From positions 25,301,001 through 25,365,000 of the forward strand of contig OX419758.1 in assembly GCA_948567375.1 (NCBI GenBank): a stretch of DNA of 64,000 nucleotides, read 5' to 3'. The number at the start of each line of letters is the position of its first letter. Within the stretch, counting starts at the first letter, position 1. The notes under the pieces are model-generated. The model ran no database searches and had not been told where the DNA came from. It worked only from the letters and a program-made list of their open reading frames with translations. Positions 1 to 11,770 of the stretch are shown piece by piece. The DNA comes from Lunularia cruciata. Lineage: Eukaryota > Streptophyta > Marchantiopsida > Lunulariales > Lunulariaceae. Both the position numbers and the translations under genes were made by a program.

Positions 1-341
1 CAAATCCTACTCTCTGTTGTATACCACCATAGGTAGAATCACTGAGTTTGGTGAGTTCATCAACATGTTCATGAATTTTGCTCCAAAGTGATAAACTAGC
101 AATACTCTCATTTTCTCACACTGGATGTACATAACCTTGATGTGGAATGGATTCAAGAATGGGAAGCTAGGTGTGGGAAATTGTCTTCCCGGTGCATCCA
201 TCCCATCCGCTCTCTAAAGCCCTTCCTAAGTCTAGCAATTACTCTATATTCTTCACCTCAAATTACTCAATTTTAGTAGTTTGTGTTCTTTCAAGAGGGT
301 TGATCCACTCTCTTGGACTAAAACACTTGTTTTGATACCAT
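1..341 (-). mobile_element. Start of an LTR retrotransposon interior, cut by window edge
   Basis: This is the untranslated leader and perhaps the first part of gag of a minus-strand Ty3/gypsy-type element whose 5' LTR is 342-1075. On the minus strand the LTR is followed after one base by TGGTATCAAAAC (329-340), which resembles the common plant primer binding site for initiator-methionine tRNA. A 64-codon open stretch (7-201) may be the start of gag, but no domain is recognisable. The rest of the element lies to the left of the window. Confidence 0.6.
329..340 (-). other. Primer binding site (tRNA-iMet type)
   Basis: The minus strand reads TGGTATCAAAAC one base inside the LTR end. Plant gypsy and copia elements commonly begin here with TGGTATCAGAGC, complementary to the 3' end of initiator tRNA-Met, so this is probably the minus-strand primer site. 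It fixes 342-1075 as a 5' LTR rather than a 3' or solo LTR. Confidence 0.6.
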
Positions 342-1075
342 TATAATACTCCGAGGACACGAGAAGAGAGAAAACACAAATTTCACACTCAATCATCCGA
401 TGCCCCAAAGGAGCACCTTCTCTTTATTATATAGACAAAGAGGATCTCCTCCAAGGAAGCTCCACCATAGGATTAGGCACACAAATAGGTGATATGTCAG
501 TAAGCTCCACCCTTGGATTACTTACTTGGATGGGTGACATGTCGGTCTTGGTCATATCTGGTTGGTCAAACAAGCTTTGATCGGAGGAAATCTTTTAGGG
601 AATCTTCCTATAGGAATCTCATAATCATGTGGGTGAGGTACCATTAGAAAGCTCTCAACGGGACAAAGCAAGGGGGAGGAAATTCCAACCTCTCTTCCAT
701 TAAAGCAATTGCCCTATTTTCTAGGCCTAATTTATCCGTTTAGGCCTCCAAAATTGCCTTCAAAGATTTTAGGCATATTTTGGTTCCTACTCTATTAGTA
801 GAAGTCCCCTTTTGGTAATACCTCTTTCTGATCTGTTAAGTCCATCATGTGTACCATACATCTAGATGTTACCAAACCAATTCTCACCTTTAAATTATGT
901 ATCTAGCTATTGGTTCTAAGGTTTTCAAGTCTATTTTAATTTTTGCCCTATTAGTAGAAGTACTCTTTCGGTGATACTTCTATCTGATCTATTTTGATCA
1001 TCATGTACAACATCATTCCATATGTTACCAACCAAATTTCATATCTAGATCATATGGCTAGCTCTTGGTATTACA
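342..1075 (-). repeat. LTR, 735-741 bp family (5' LTR of left-edge element)
   Basis: The 734 bp copy begins and ends with the family's inverted termini (tataatac at 342, gtattaca ending 1075; consensus TGTAATAC/GTATTACA). It shares long collinear stretches with 11,032-11,770, 16,883-17,623 and the LTRs at 15,335, 16,655 and 22,665. The family-specific segment 'agtagaagt...tttggtgatact' and the 'ggtgacatgtc' motif occur in all of them. It is inserted into the PHD-type gypsy element that resumes at 1076. Confidence 0.75.
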
Positions 1076-3420
1076 CATGGAGGAGCATGAGAGACATTTA
1101 TTTGAGATGTTTGAGAGATTTAGATCTCATGGACACAAATTACATCATGGAAAATGAAAATTCTTCTAAGAGCATATTGATTATTTGGGCCACATTATCT
1201 ATCCTAGGAGACTTGGTATTATATAGTCCAAGGTGGAAGCTATTGCACATATTCCTTGACAAACAATTGTGAGTAGGATGTGTGCATTCCTTGGATTGGC
1301 ATTTTATTATTGATGTATTAGAAGATTTAGTGCAATTGCCAAGGCCTTGACAAAGCTAACCAAGCTTCCACATGAGTGATATTGGGGAAATGAGAAAGGA
1401 AGAGCTTTTGTAAAGCTTAAGAAGAAGTTGAGATACTTCCTTATCTTCAAGAGATTGATCAAAGGATGGCCACTTCTAGGTTCATACTAATTGAGTATGT
1501 TATGATTTGGAGCAATGCTCACCTAACAAGATGATGAGTGGAAGGAGTTGTGGTGGTCTATGTTAGTTGCTCTAACAATTTAATGGAGTCCAAGTACAAT
1601 TCCTATGAGGGAGAGTGCTTGGGAGTGGTATGAGCAATAACATATTTCTAATGTTACTTGCTTGGGGACCCCTTCACTCTCATCATTGATCATCAACCAT
1701 TGAAGTGGTTGATGGAGTCCAAAGCTTTCAAGGAAGCTTGCATGATGAGCTCCAATTGTACAAGAGTATGATTTTACGGTTGTTCACATGCCTAGAGTGG
1801 TGAATTGTGATGCATATAGGTTGAATAGAAACCCATGTACTAGCCAACATGATTAAACAAGAGCAAATTATCATGATGAGATAGATGAGGAGATGGTACT
1901 AGGTTGGAATGCATCTACCTTTTGTGTATGTTGATTGGGGCTTTGGTGGTATCTTTATCAATATAGACAAGAGGAGTTGTTGAGGTCTTAGGTTCAAAGG
2001 GTAGAGATTTTGGTATTGGTTAGCAAGATATTCATTATTATGTCTTGGTGATGTACTATCTTTGCAATGGGATTCTAAATGGCATAGTTAGTGCCAACAA
2101 GAGAGATTATGTCTTTTAGCAAGCCAAGCAATTTTAGATTGGAGGCAAATATATTCTTTCTATTTGAGAAGATGGTACGGTGCGGGTATATATATCCGAT
2201 AGTTGGTACATCATGCTCATAGTTGGTACATCATGCTCACAAGAAGCTAGGACATTGTTGAGTGAAGCAAACATATGGCTTACTCTAAAATCATTATTGG
2301 TAGTGTGATATGCAATAGCTAGTTGCTAGATATATGGTTTGTGACCGAGTAAGAACATCATTAAATGCTTCCATGTCACTATTATACCCACTACCTATCA
2401 TGAGATTGAGGTTACTATTGGATTTTTTTGGACCTTTGCTATTAATTGTGAGACATCATCAATATTTGTTGGTTGCGGTGGAACACTTCTCCAAGTAAAT
2501 TAAGTTGGTGGTACTTCTTGACAACTCCAATAAAGGGACAACTTATTTGTTCTTAGATCAAATTCTTAGTCATTTTGGTGCATCAGCCAAGGTCTTGATT
2601 GATCAAGGTATAGAGTTCTTGGGAAAGATTTATGTCTTGTATGACAAGGTCTTCATTGATCACCTTACCACATCTCAAGATCAGATGGTTTGGTAGATGG
2701 TTTTGTAAAGAGAGTTGTTCAAAAAATGAAAAGTGGTCATTGGGGAGATTGGGATCTCCAGTTATCTTGGTTGTCTATGGGTTATTAGTTTAGCAAGAAA
2801 GCTTCCTTAGCATCCTTCTCTCCTTACTTCTTACTTGATGTACAACATCCAAATTTACTTATAGCTATTTATCATGATGCTATTATAGTTTTGGACTTGG
2901 ATGATCCAAATTTATTGGTGAGCACATGTCCTCAATGGGTAGAGATTTTTTGGAGAGTGATGCCAATGGCCTCTGAGAACTTGGCAATTGCTCAACATAG
3001 GGACATCTTACATTATGGCACTATTCAAAGAGAAGGCTATCAACACTCAATCTATTGGTTTCACTTGGGTGATTATATATATGTAAAACATACTAAACAA
3101 ACAACTCTTGATATAGGTTACATTAACTTGAGAGTGCATGAGGTTTTGCTTTCTAGAGTCTTCATGTTACATGATGTTGTTTTTTGGAAGGATCATGTGC
3201 CTAATTGTGTGCAATGCCACCTCCCAAAAATTGATGGCACAATGGATCCAAGCTTGGTAGTTATACAAGTAGGCTTTTAGTGTATGTTATATGGCTCTAT
3301 TGGTGGAGTTACTACTATGTTGGTGTGTGATAGTTGTTTGAAAGGATAGCAAATGGCATGTTTGACTCCTTCCATCATGGTTTTTCCTCAAGGGCAATGG
3401 CTATGTCCTTGATGTACTTG
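1076..3420 (+). pseudogene. Decayed gypsy pol: RT end, RNase H, integrase, PHD finger
   Basis: This is a degenerate 3' half of a Ty3/gypsy polyprotein, read only across stops and frameshifts. About 1076-1170 translates as the RT thumb (EEHERHLFEMFERFRSHG). About 1300-1440 resembles the RT-RNase H linker. About 1590-1720 is RNase H (YEGECLGVV and, further on, DHQPLKWLMES). 2400-2700 resembles the integrase core. 2891-3280 is an open integrase C-terminal segment (ENLAIAQHRD, HLPKIDGTMDPS). It runs directly into a PHD-type zinc finger at 3281-3415. The same order occurs on the minus strand at 61,771-62,235. The 5' half is missing, replaced by the LTR inserted at 342-1075. Confidence 0.75.
3281..3415 (+). 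other. PHD-finger remnant fused to gypsy integrase
   Basis: Read in the integrase frame, this 45-codon segment keeps most of a C4HC3 PHD pattern: first Cys, then VCDSC, a Cys at the H-x2-C position, and a GQWLCP-x-C tail. It is decayed: the second Cys is Tyr, the Trp-His pair is stop-Gln, and a TGA stands before the last Cys. It aligns codon for codon (135 bp in both) with the better preserved copy at 61,771-61,905. PHD fingers in cellular proteins usually read histone H3 tails; here it may have helped target integration, which is inference. Confidence 0.7.
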
Positions 3421-3591
3421 ATAGCTTAGCTAGTTCACTCCTTCTGTGGTATAGATTGAAAACAATCAATTAAGAATGGGGCTTAATAGCACACGGCCTC
3501 TTGATCTTTGCTCACCAAAGGGCATATCACATACTTGGAACATATGGCAATTTAGAGTTAGAAGGATCTAACTTCTAGCTAGGGCAGCTAT

Positions 3592-4055
3592 TGTAGCACT
3601 TTGGAGTTTGTGTGTGAGTTCTTATAAAATGTGTGCTTCTATAGTGTACGACATTGACAACAATGTATGTTGTGTAGCAATGTGTATTCACACAATGACT
3701 ATTATCACATTTACAATACTTAAGCAAGTTTTCTAGGATACTAGAGCGAGTATCTTAGAAACCATAGTTTTATCAATAGCTACTCATGGGTTACTTGGTG
3801 TTGGTCATGTACTATGTTAGGATTTCTAAGTGCACCATTAAATTCATTGTTATTACCATCAATAGCATCAAATATACTATTAGGGCTAGACTCTTGGGTT
3901 TCCCAAGAAGTGGAATACTTCAAAATGCAACTCTAGAGAGCTCACTTCTTTTGTGTTGAGCCTTCAAGCTATTGGACCCGGTGGATAGAGGCTAGGAAGT
4001 GCAACTTGGATTCTTTGAGCTAAAGTAGGTATGTCTTGATGGTGTAATCAGTACC
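3592..4055 (+). repeat. Degenerate LTR of the PHD-type gypsy element
   Basis: It begins TGTAGCACTTT about 180 bp after the PHD segment, matching TGTGGCACTTT at the corresponding point of the right-hand copy (61,595, minus). Shared landmarks are 'gtatgttgtgtagcaatgt', 'gagagctcacttctt' with 'gttgagccttc', and 'gtaatcagt' near the end. The 3' boundary is uncertain because the last part has diverged. Confidence 0.6.
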
Positions 4056-4671
4056 TATAGTACTTGGAAATTTCAAATTTCTCAATTTTAAATGATTTTA
4101 CTATTGCTTGATCTTGAATTGATGTTTAAGGAAATAATTTGAATTCAACTCTGAAGGTTTGGAGAAGTAAGTTAGACTTTGGCATCATATCCAAAGAGTA
4201 ATTAGCATTTGGCTGCTCTTTGACTTTAGAGCTAAATGTATACAAAAGAAGGCTTCACCGTTGGTATCAATTCCAAATGTGAAGAAAGGAAGTCCAACCT
4301 TTGGGTTTAGAATCCAAAGGCTTGAGAAGTAATTTTGCTTTTAGGGTAATCATTAAAGGAATGAGAAGTAAGTAAGCCTTTGGGATTGGACCCAAAGGTT
4401 GCATGACAAGTACAAAGGTCTAGTTAGTCTAATGCAAAGGATTCGGCTGATCTTTGGGTTATCGACAATCTCAATGGAACTAAGTTTGTACATGCAAACC
4501 CAACATAGTGTTTGATGGCATAAGCAATTTAACACTTATGTGCCATGGTAGCAAGAAATTACATATTATGTTGAGAAACTTGACCTTGGGAAGGTGAAAT
4601 AGTTCTTTAATGAAGGGCCAATATGCCAAATGGTTCATTATCAATCAAGAAGATAAGAAAGTGGCAAATAG
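4056..4671. other. Unclassified AT-rich sequence
   Basis: No gene is seen. The stretch contains loose repeats of the theme 'ccaaagg..tgagaagtaa' (roughly 4140-4400), probably decayed repeat DNA between two retroelements. Confidence 0.4.
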
Positions 4672-5092
4672 TGACTAAAAGAGATTGAGAGAAATAGGAG
4701 AATGGAAGACGAGAGTAGAAGACCACATTGGGACTCTCAAGTGATAAATTTCCAAATTTCTAGCATAAGCTTGGGCTTTGGTATTTATAGAGAAATATAC
4801 AAGGCTCTTGGAAAGCTTTTCAAGAAACTTCCTTCTAGAAGCAATCTTCTTCAAGCTAAGCTAGCCAAAAAGCTTTCAAGGGAGCTTTTAGCCATAAGCT
4901 GTCTGCTTGGTGTACAAGTTAAGCTAGCCAAAAAGCTTCCTCCTAGAAGTTGCATACTTTGCATACACGTTAACCAATAATTGGAAGGTACCAAGATTCT
5001 TCTAGAACATTCTTAGAATTTCTTGGCTAATTTGGCCCCTTTGCTAACTCATTAGCCTCTATTAACTCATCTACTAACTCCATATTGTTACA
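4672..5092 (-). repeat. 3' LTR, 400-460 bp family
   Basis: The 421 bp copy starts on the minus strand with TGTAACAATATGGAGTTAG-like sequence at 5092 and ends near 'taaaagaga' at 4672-4680. It aligns with 10,218-10,639 and with the LTRs of the right-hand elements, including the repeated 'aagcttccttctagaag' segments typical of this family. The low end is blurred by a small insertion. Confidence 0.75.
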
Positions 5093-8000
5093 TGTTCTCC
5101 TATCACTAGTTGGTGATGTCCTCATTGCCAATGAGTCTTCATAAGCTAGGAAGGCAGGTTGAGCATTTTGGAGGTAGGAAAAGGCCTTGAAAAGGCTATG
5201 TGTCCTTGTAAAGATGATACTCTTTCTAAAGGACCTTATATTCCCAATGTTGTTGGTGGCCATGTTTGATATCATGATGTGCAAGTATAAAATCAACTTT
5301 GTATTCCTTGTGATTGTTGACAAAGATTGGAGAAGGAAGAGGTTGGACATGAGAAGAAAAGGAAGATGGATTAGAAATAAAGGATAGAAATAAATGTGTT
5401 CTATGTTTCAACCTTGAAACATGGAACACATGATATATCCGCAGATGACTAGATAAGGCAATAAGAGAAATGATCTAAGTAATACCAAATAGACCTATCC
5501 AATTAAGATCAAGTTTACAAGCTAGGGTATCAAGCAAGATGGGAAGGTATTGGAAGAAAACATCATCTAAACACCTAGTTGAGAGATAAGATCACAATGA
5601 TGTTGATCAACATATTGCTTTTTGCTGATTTTGGCAACAAAAAGATGAGAATGGTAAAATAATAAAAGAATTTAAAAGAATTTAGATAACATGGACAAGA
5701 AGGTGGAAGTATGAGGAACATGAGATGGTGGGAGAGCAAGAAGGAAATCTGGAACAAGTGGATCTTGCCCAAAATTAACAAAGAAGGGAGAGAATTTGGT
5801 GCTTGTTTATTTGGAATTATTGTAGGCAAACTTGGCAACCTTAAGACAAGTATCCCCATTGATATTCTGAGCATTGACAAAGGCACAAAGCATATCTCCC
5901 AAGGTGCAATTTTTGCATTTTGTTTTCCCATCACTTTGAGGATGATAGGCATAGACAAAGCAAGCTTGGTGTTGAGTAGCTTCAAGATTGCTTGCCAAAA
6001 TTTACCAATGAATCAAGGATCATGGTCAAAGATGAGAACATGGGAAGCTTTAAGATATTTTTGATGCATATCTTGGCCAACAATTGGAGCATCTATTGTA
6101 TCAAAGATAAGTGCCAAATGAATTTGCTTGATAAGCTTATCATTAAATACCACAATCATTGTATGACCTTGGTTTGTCTTTGGTTTGGCAAGAATATGAT
6201 GAGATCTAGCTCACATGTTCTCATTGAGAAAATGCGATGGGGAGTGGTTGGAGTAGTCTGATTGGTTTCTAGTTGCTAGCTTTGTAACATTGGCAACTTT
6301 GTTAAGATCAAACAAAGTCTTGAACTTCACATGCCATGTTTAGCTACTACCATTGTTATTGTAGAGTACTCAACGTCTTGTCTACTCCCATATCAAGGTC
6401 TTGTCCCCCAATTGGTAAGTCATGTGCCTCTTGAAGTCAAACCAAGCATAGATCTCCCACAGTTGGAACATGGATATAGTTCTCACAATATGAAGTCCAT
6501 CTTTGATTGAAAATGTGCTACTTGTCATGTGCTACAAGACAACTTTACACAAGATGAAGGGAGAGATCATGTTGTAAAGCAAGTTTGAACTTTGTGTGTA
6601 CCTTTAAGTTGATTGTCATTATGGTGATGGCTACTATAATGGGAGCTTTGAGGAGAATATTCAAGTCAAGTCATCGTTACAAGGCATTTGGAATGACATA
6701 GAAATTGTCAAGCTTGATATCAAACAATTGTAGTTGTTCTTCCCAAAAATGATGCTGACTCTTCATATGCTTTGATCTAAATTCTACAACAAGGGTTTGT
6801 GATTGGTCCTCATTATCACTTGTTTCTCCAAGAAATAAAGTCACTATACTTTTGTTACATACACCTTTACCACTTGTTCTCAATCTCAAGTGGAGTAGTT
6901 CCTTTTTGTTGCATTAATCATTGAGATACAAAGGCTATGGGATGGATTACATCTAGGAATACTTGTTTCAACACAACTTCAATCACAAATTTAAAAGCAT
7001 TAAACCAACTACACAAGGTAGTTGAGAATCATATGGTTGGAAGATGGATCATGAAGACACTATACCCTTTAGCTTCTTGAATGTTGCTTCTGATTTGGTG
7101 TTCCACTCAAAGATTATTTTCTTCCCAAGAGGTCAGTTCACAATGCAGCCACATGAGCAAAATAATTGATGAACCATTGGTAAAAGGTCACTAATCCACT
7201 AAATCTCCAAACTTCCACAACATTCTAAGGAGTAGGTCAATCAATATTGGCCTTGATTTTCTCCTCTTCCATCTTGATCCCCTCTATTGAAACCATATGG
7301 ACCAAGAAGGTAACTTCCTTTTGCCAAAAGATGCACTTGGATTTCTTGCAATAAAAACTTTTATTATCATAGTTTTCTCAAGACTTTGTAAATGAGGTTC
7401 TTGTATTGTACCTCTATCTTACTATAAATCAAAATGTTATCCAAGACAATTGTCATACATTGATCCAATAGCTCATCCAACACCCAATGCATTGATCCAT
7501 GAAGATTATTGGAGCCTTGGTGAACCCAAATGGTAAAACTCTCCATTCAATATGCCAATACTTTATATGAAGCAGTCATTTGCACATTTACTCTATCAAT
7601 TGAAATTTGCGTGTAGCCACTTCAAAGATCCAATTTTGGGAAGCATTGAGCTCTACTTAATTGATCCAAAAAATCATCAATTCAAAGCAAGAGATGCATA
7701 TACTTGACACTTTTTTATTGAGACCACAATAATCAATACAAAATTAGAGTCCTCTATCCTTCTTTGGGACAAATAGTACTAGTGCTCCCAAGGATATGTA
7801 CTATATCATATGAAATCCTTCTCCAAAAACTTGATCAATGTTGTTCCAAGCTCTTCTAACTCCTTTGGTGTGAGTCAATAGATGGGTATACTCATTTGAG
7901 AGCTACTTGGAAATATCTCAATCATGAAGGGCATATCACAATCAAAGTATTATCCCTTTAGAAGTGCATTCAAAAACACATTTACAAACTCTTGAACTAT

Positions 8001-8186
8001 TTAATCAACCATTGTTTGATGAGATTTCCAATCATCATCATATCTTCCTTGCATAATAATTTTGATCCACACCTTAAAAATAAGAATATCTCCCTCTAAA
8101 TTTTATTCTATAGTTGCTATATTGATAAAATTCTCATCTTGAGATTGATAAATTTTACTCATCTTACTCAAAGGTTGCAAAACAAC
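5093..8186 (-). pseudogene. Broken pol: RT, RNase H, integrase, chromodomain
   Basis: This is the pol remnant of the element at 4672-10,639, transcribed leftward. 5226-5429 keeps the integrase C-terminus and chromodomain (HVSRLKHRTHLF, NHKEYKVDFILA, WEYKVL). 5807-5998 keeps part of the integrase core after the second Asp (AYHPQSDGKTKCKN, FAYNNSK). In that core the usual DGQTERAN reads DGKTKCKN, so the third catalytic acid is lost. 6677-6889 matches RNase H and linker (EEQLQLFDIKL). Near 7410-7450 the RT catalytic box reads VLDNILIYSK instead of FLDD. Frames shift repeatedly. No function is expected. Confidence 0.75.
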
Positions 8187-8486
8187 CTAATCAATAATCC
8201 TTACCTTTGGTGTTGTCAATTGAATTTGTTGTTGGTCCCAATCAAATTGAACCTTATAATGTTCAAGGCAAGGAAGACCTAGAATGATATCATTGTATAG
8301 ATGAGCTACAACAAATCTCATATACTTTGAATACTCTCTCCCAATCTTGAATACAATAGGATGTAAAGTATGAAATATGGAACTCTTCTTACTACCTACC
8401 ATCATCAATGTACTACCCAATGCCAATTTGATAAATATATTTATTTTTTTCCAAATCATAATTAATTCTAAAATGTGATTATCCAA
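8187..8486 (-). pseudogene. Retropepsin-like protease fragment of chromovirus
   Basis: A 99-codon open segment with strong similarity to the protease region of the element at 36,995-42,413 (shared LGSTLMMVGSKKSS/KIGREYSKYMRF and DIILGLPCLEHYKVQFDWDQ). In gypsy elements this aspartic protease cleaves the Gag-Pol precursor. The catalytic D-S/T-G lies upstream of the open part, where the frame is broken. The position between gag and RT fits. Confidence 0.65.
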
Positions 8487-8499
8487 ATTTCCAAATCAA

Positions 8500-10200
8500 C
8501 CAAAATCTTACAATCACAATCAGATATCATACCTTGCAAGTGAATCAAACTTGCACCAATCAATCTTTCAATCCCATTCAAATTAGTCAAGTTCCTACAA
8601 GTGTCTCAATATCTCTTATTTGAACTCTTTGTTTCTTGATCATTGTGCTTCATAAATTCCATTTGGACCACTTGTTGAGGTTGTCCATTCCTAATTTGAC
8701 ATTTGACAATGCACTGTCCAATTTAGTGACAAAAAAAGCAACCACCATTTTGTCACAATCTTTCTCTATTTGCCAAGGGATCTCTATTGAATAGCATCAA
8801 TCTCCATTGGTGTTGGTTTCTCCACCCATGGATGGTGTATTTGTAAGTTATGTGAGGTCTACATCAAGACCAAGTTGTGACAACCAAGCAATCAATGCAC
8901 TTACCCAACTACATAGCTTCTTCCAAGTGTGGTCTCACACATGGTTACTTCCAATTTAGAGCATGATTCCAAGCCCCTCACAAATTGATCTAGAGATCCA
9001 TATTCTAGTATCTCTAGAATTTTCATTATGGTGTTTTGGAATGGTACGATGTAGCTACTCATAGAACCAATCTACTTTAATTTTGTTAATCTATCTCATG
9101 TGTAACAATATGGAGTTTAGCGACGTAGCTTGTAAGGCTAATGAAGTAGGGAATAAGCCAAATTAGCCTAGAATATGCCCAAAGCATATAGGAAGCTTCT
9201 TGGGAAGCTTCCTAGCTAATTAACTTACACCCCAAGTAGTTAGCTTCTAAAAGGAAGCTTCTAGAAGCTTCTAACTAGCTTAGCTTGCACGCCAAGTATG
9301 CGGCTTCTAGAAGGAAGCCTCTTGAGAAGCTTCCTACTTAACTTGGCTTGCACTCTAAGAAAGTAGCTCAAGGAAGCTTCTTGGGAAACTACTCCAGGGC
9401 CTTGTATGCTACCTGTAAATACCAATACCAAAGCTCATGTTAGGCATTTGGAGTTTTCTCTCATTCAAGTGTCTAATGTAAGTTTCCATTCTCCTATTTC
9501 TCTCCTCAAATTTGGTCTTTTACATCATGCAACTTGTGCAATATTTATTGCTTTGGAATTTTCCAATTATTCTACTCTTGAATTTTTCCCATTTCAAGAT
9601 TGGAGCAACAAATTCTCATTGAGCTTGCTCCACATGGAATCACCACCATAGCTTGGTCAGTCCATCTATTGGCTTGAAGCTAAGAGAATTTGTCTCTATT
9701 CATCTAAAATTTTGTGGTTCAAATATAACATTTACAATCAACACAAAGTTCTTCCTTACACCCAATAGATTCTTATTGTCAAATTCCTTTGGCTTTGGAA
9801 ATTAGACTTGCTCTTCTCCTTCTCCAAACCCTACTCATTCCATAGGCTTCCTATCTTTTATTATCATGATCTCTCTCTATCAACAATCAAGTAAGGTTCT
9901 TGATTTATTGTTACGTGACAATGATAACTTTGGGCATCTCTTCCATGACTACTACTCTACTAGACTACTAACTTGCAATTATCTAAGTTAACACATAAAA
10001 GGCAACAAGTCCAACACTCCTTGTAAGTTACATTTAGCAAAATCAATGGTTCATCCTACAAGATGATTGCATTAAAAATAAATTTCCCAAAGCATGAAAT
10101 GATGAACTATGTGAAATCATACGTTGGTAGTATATAGACACAAAAATCCCAATGGTTTGGAAGAAATGGATTTGGTGGTCCATAGATTTCATCCATCCAT
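8500..10200 (-). pseudogene. Degenerate gag with zinc-knuckle remnant
   Basis: Capsid-coding remnant of the minus-strand chromovirus. Near 8690-8760 a CCHC knuckle survives only in part (CFFCH-stop-IGQCIVKC, with the His lost), aligning with the better knuckle at 38,438-38,479. A 424-bp solo LTR interrupts it at 9101-9524. Stops are frequent in all frames. Confidence 0.55.
9101..9524 (+). repeat. Solo LTR with 5-bp target duplication TCATG
   Basis: The 424 bp copy starts TGTAACAATATGGAGTTTAGC and ends GGTCTTTTACA. It is flanked by TCATG on both sides (9096-9100 and 9525-9529). No primer site or coding sequence follows, so this is a solo LTR left by LTR-LTR recombination. It is in the opposite orientation to the element whose gag it interrupts and belongs to the same LTR family. 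Confidence 0.88.
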
Positions 10201-10204
10201 CCTT

Positions 10205-10216
10205 GCTTTGATACCA
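10205..10216 (-). other. Primer binding site of the 4672-10,639 element
   Basis: On the minus strand, TTGGTATCAAAGC follows the LTR end at 10,218. This fits priming by initiator tRNA-Met and marks 10,218-10,639 as the 5' LTR. Confidence 0.65.
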
Positions 10217-10217
10217 A

Positions 10218-10639
10218 TATAAAAGACCAAGAGAAATAAGAGAATGGAGGACAAGAGTGGAAGGTCACATTGGGATTATCAAGTGAGGAAACACCAAATA
10301 CCTAACATGACCTTGGGCTTTGGTATTGATTAGGAAACATCAAAGCTCTTGGGAAACTTCCAAGGGAAATTCCTTCTAGAAGCCGCCTTCCTTGGAGTGC
10401 AAGCTAAGCTAGCCAAGAAGCATCATTCTAGAAACCACCTACTTGGCATGCAAGATAACCTAGCATGGAAGCTTCCTCCTAGAAACCACATACTTGGCAT
10501 ACAATTTACTCTATACTAAGAAAGTACCAAGAAGCTTCTTAGATGCTTCTAAAACATTCTTAGAATTTGTTGGCTAATTTGGCCTATTTGCTAACTCATT
10601 AACCTCCATCAACTTGTCTACTAACTCCTTATTATTATA
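10218..10639 (-). repeat. 5' LTR, 400-460 bp family
   Basis: The 422 bp copy ends 'aaaagaccaag' at its low side, next to the primer site. Its high side reads 'ctccttattattata', a decayed form of the family start. It pairs with 4672-5092. Confidence 0.75.
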
Positions 10640-11031
10640 GTGATTATCCAACCACTCATACATGCAAAGTCGGGATGATAGAGTATATTTACAAACCAAT
10701 CCATATTGGAGCTCACTTTTACATTTGCATTTGGATGATCAAGCATTGAAAGCTCAAATACTAAGTCCATACTCATAACTAAAGGCAATCTTAGACCCAA
10801 AGGCAAGAGACTATTCTACCTAAGTCAATTACATGGCTCTTAACTAGAGTATGAGAGGATCTTGATAGAAGAGACCAAAACCCTTGAACTTGAAGTACCC
10901 AAAGGTCAACACTTTAGGAATGTACATACAAAGGGATTTTTTGAGATTAAAGTGTTGATGATAGGGCAGGAAATCAAGGAGATGGCTATCAAGACCAACA
11001 AGAGTTGAGAAGAAATTTAAACTAGAGGATA
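10640..11031. other. Unclassified sequence between elements
   Basis: No gene is recognised. Open stretches on the minus strand (10,621-10,806; 10,844-11,044) show no family signature. The plus strand just before the next LTR is purine-rich (gagaagaaatttaaactagagg) and could be part of an older element. Confidence 0.35.
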
Positions 11032-11770
11032 TGTATAATACCAAGAGCTAGCCATATGATCTAGATGTGAAATTTAGTTCAATAAAATCTGGAATGATGT
11101 TATACATGATGGTCAAAATAGATCAAATAGAAGTATCACCAAAAGAGTACCTCTACAGATAGGGCAAAAACCAAAATAGACTTGAAAACCTAGAACCAAT
11201 AGCTAGACATATGATTCAAAGATGAGAATTGGTTTGGTAACATCTAGAAGGACATGATGGACTAAATAGATCATAAAAAGGTCACTAAAAGGGGACTTCT
11301 ACTAATAGAGTAGGAACCAAAATATGCTTGAAATCTTTGAAGGAAATCTTGGAGGTCTAAACAAATGAATAAGGCCTCAAAGATATGCAGATCCTTCCTC
11401 CCCAAATAGAGGAAAGGTTGGCCTTCACTCCCCCTTGGTTTGTCTTATCAAGAGCTTTCCAATGGTACCTCACCCACATGATTATGAGATTCCTATAAGA
11501 AGATTCCCTAAAAGATTTTCTCCATATAAGCTTAGTTGACCAACCAAATAGGACCAAGACCAACATGTCACCCATCCAAGTAAGTAATCCAAGGGTGGAG
11601 CTTGCTGACATATCAGCTATCTATATGCCTAATCCTATGGCGGAGCTTCCTTGGAAGAGATCCTCTTTGTTTATACAATAAAGAGAATATGCTCCTTTAG
11701 GGCATCAAAGTTTGAGTTTGAAACTTGTGTTTGTGCATCTGTGTTTTCCTGCTATCCTTGAAACATTATA
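11032..11770 (+). repeat. LTR, 735-741 bp family
   Basis: The 739 bp copy starts TGTATAATACCAAGAGC and ends CATTATA. It is collinear with 16,883-17,623 throughout. No primer site follows and the flanking five bases do not match, so it may be a solo LTR with a decayed duplication or a 3' LTR. It holds an 84-codon antisense open stretch (11,357-11,611), which is chance. Confidence 0.75.

Larger units (their letters stand above)
4672..10639 (-). mobile_element. Degenerate full-length chromovirus (Ty3/gypsy)
   Basis: The element has an LTR at each end (4672-5092 and 10,218-10,639) and the gypsy order on the minus strand: primer site at 10,205-10,216, gag (about 10,190-8500), protease (8187-8486), RT (about 8000-7100), RNase H (about 7100-6680), integrase (about 6500-5430) and chromodomain (about 5400-5200). 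Flanks read gtgat (10,640-10,644) and gtgac (4671-4675), a probable slightly decayed 5-bp target duplication. Many stops and frameshifts make it inactive. A solo LTR sits in its gag (9101-9524). It is a relative of the elements at 36,995-42,413 and 62,236-64,000. Confidence 0.8.

Noticed and set aside
2201-2240. 20-bp tandem repeat agttggtaca... x 2
   Set aside because: Real but short, within decayed integrase sequence; a single slippage event without wider meaning.
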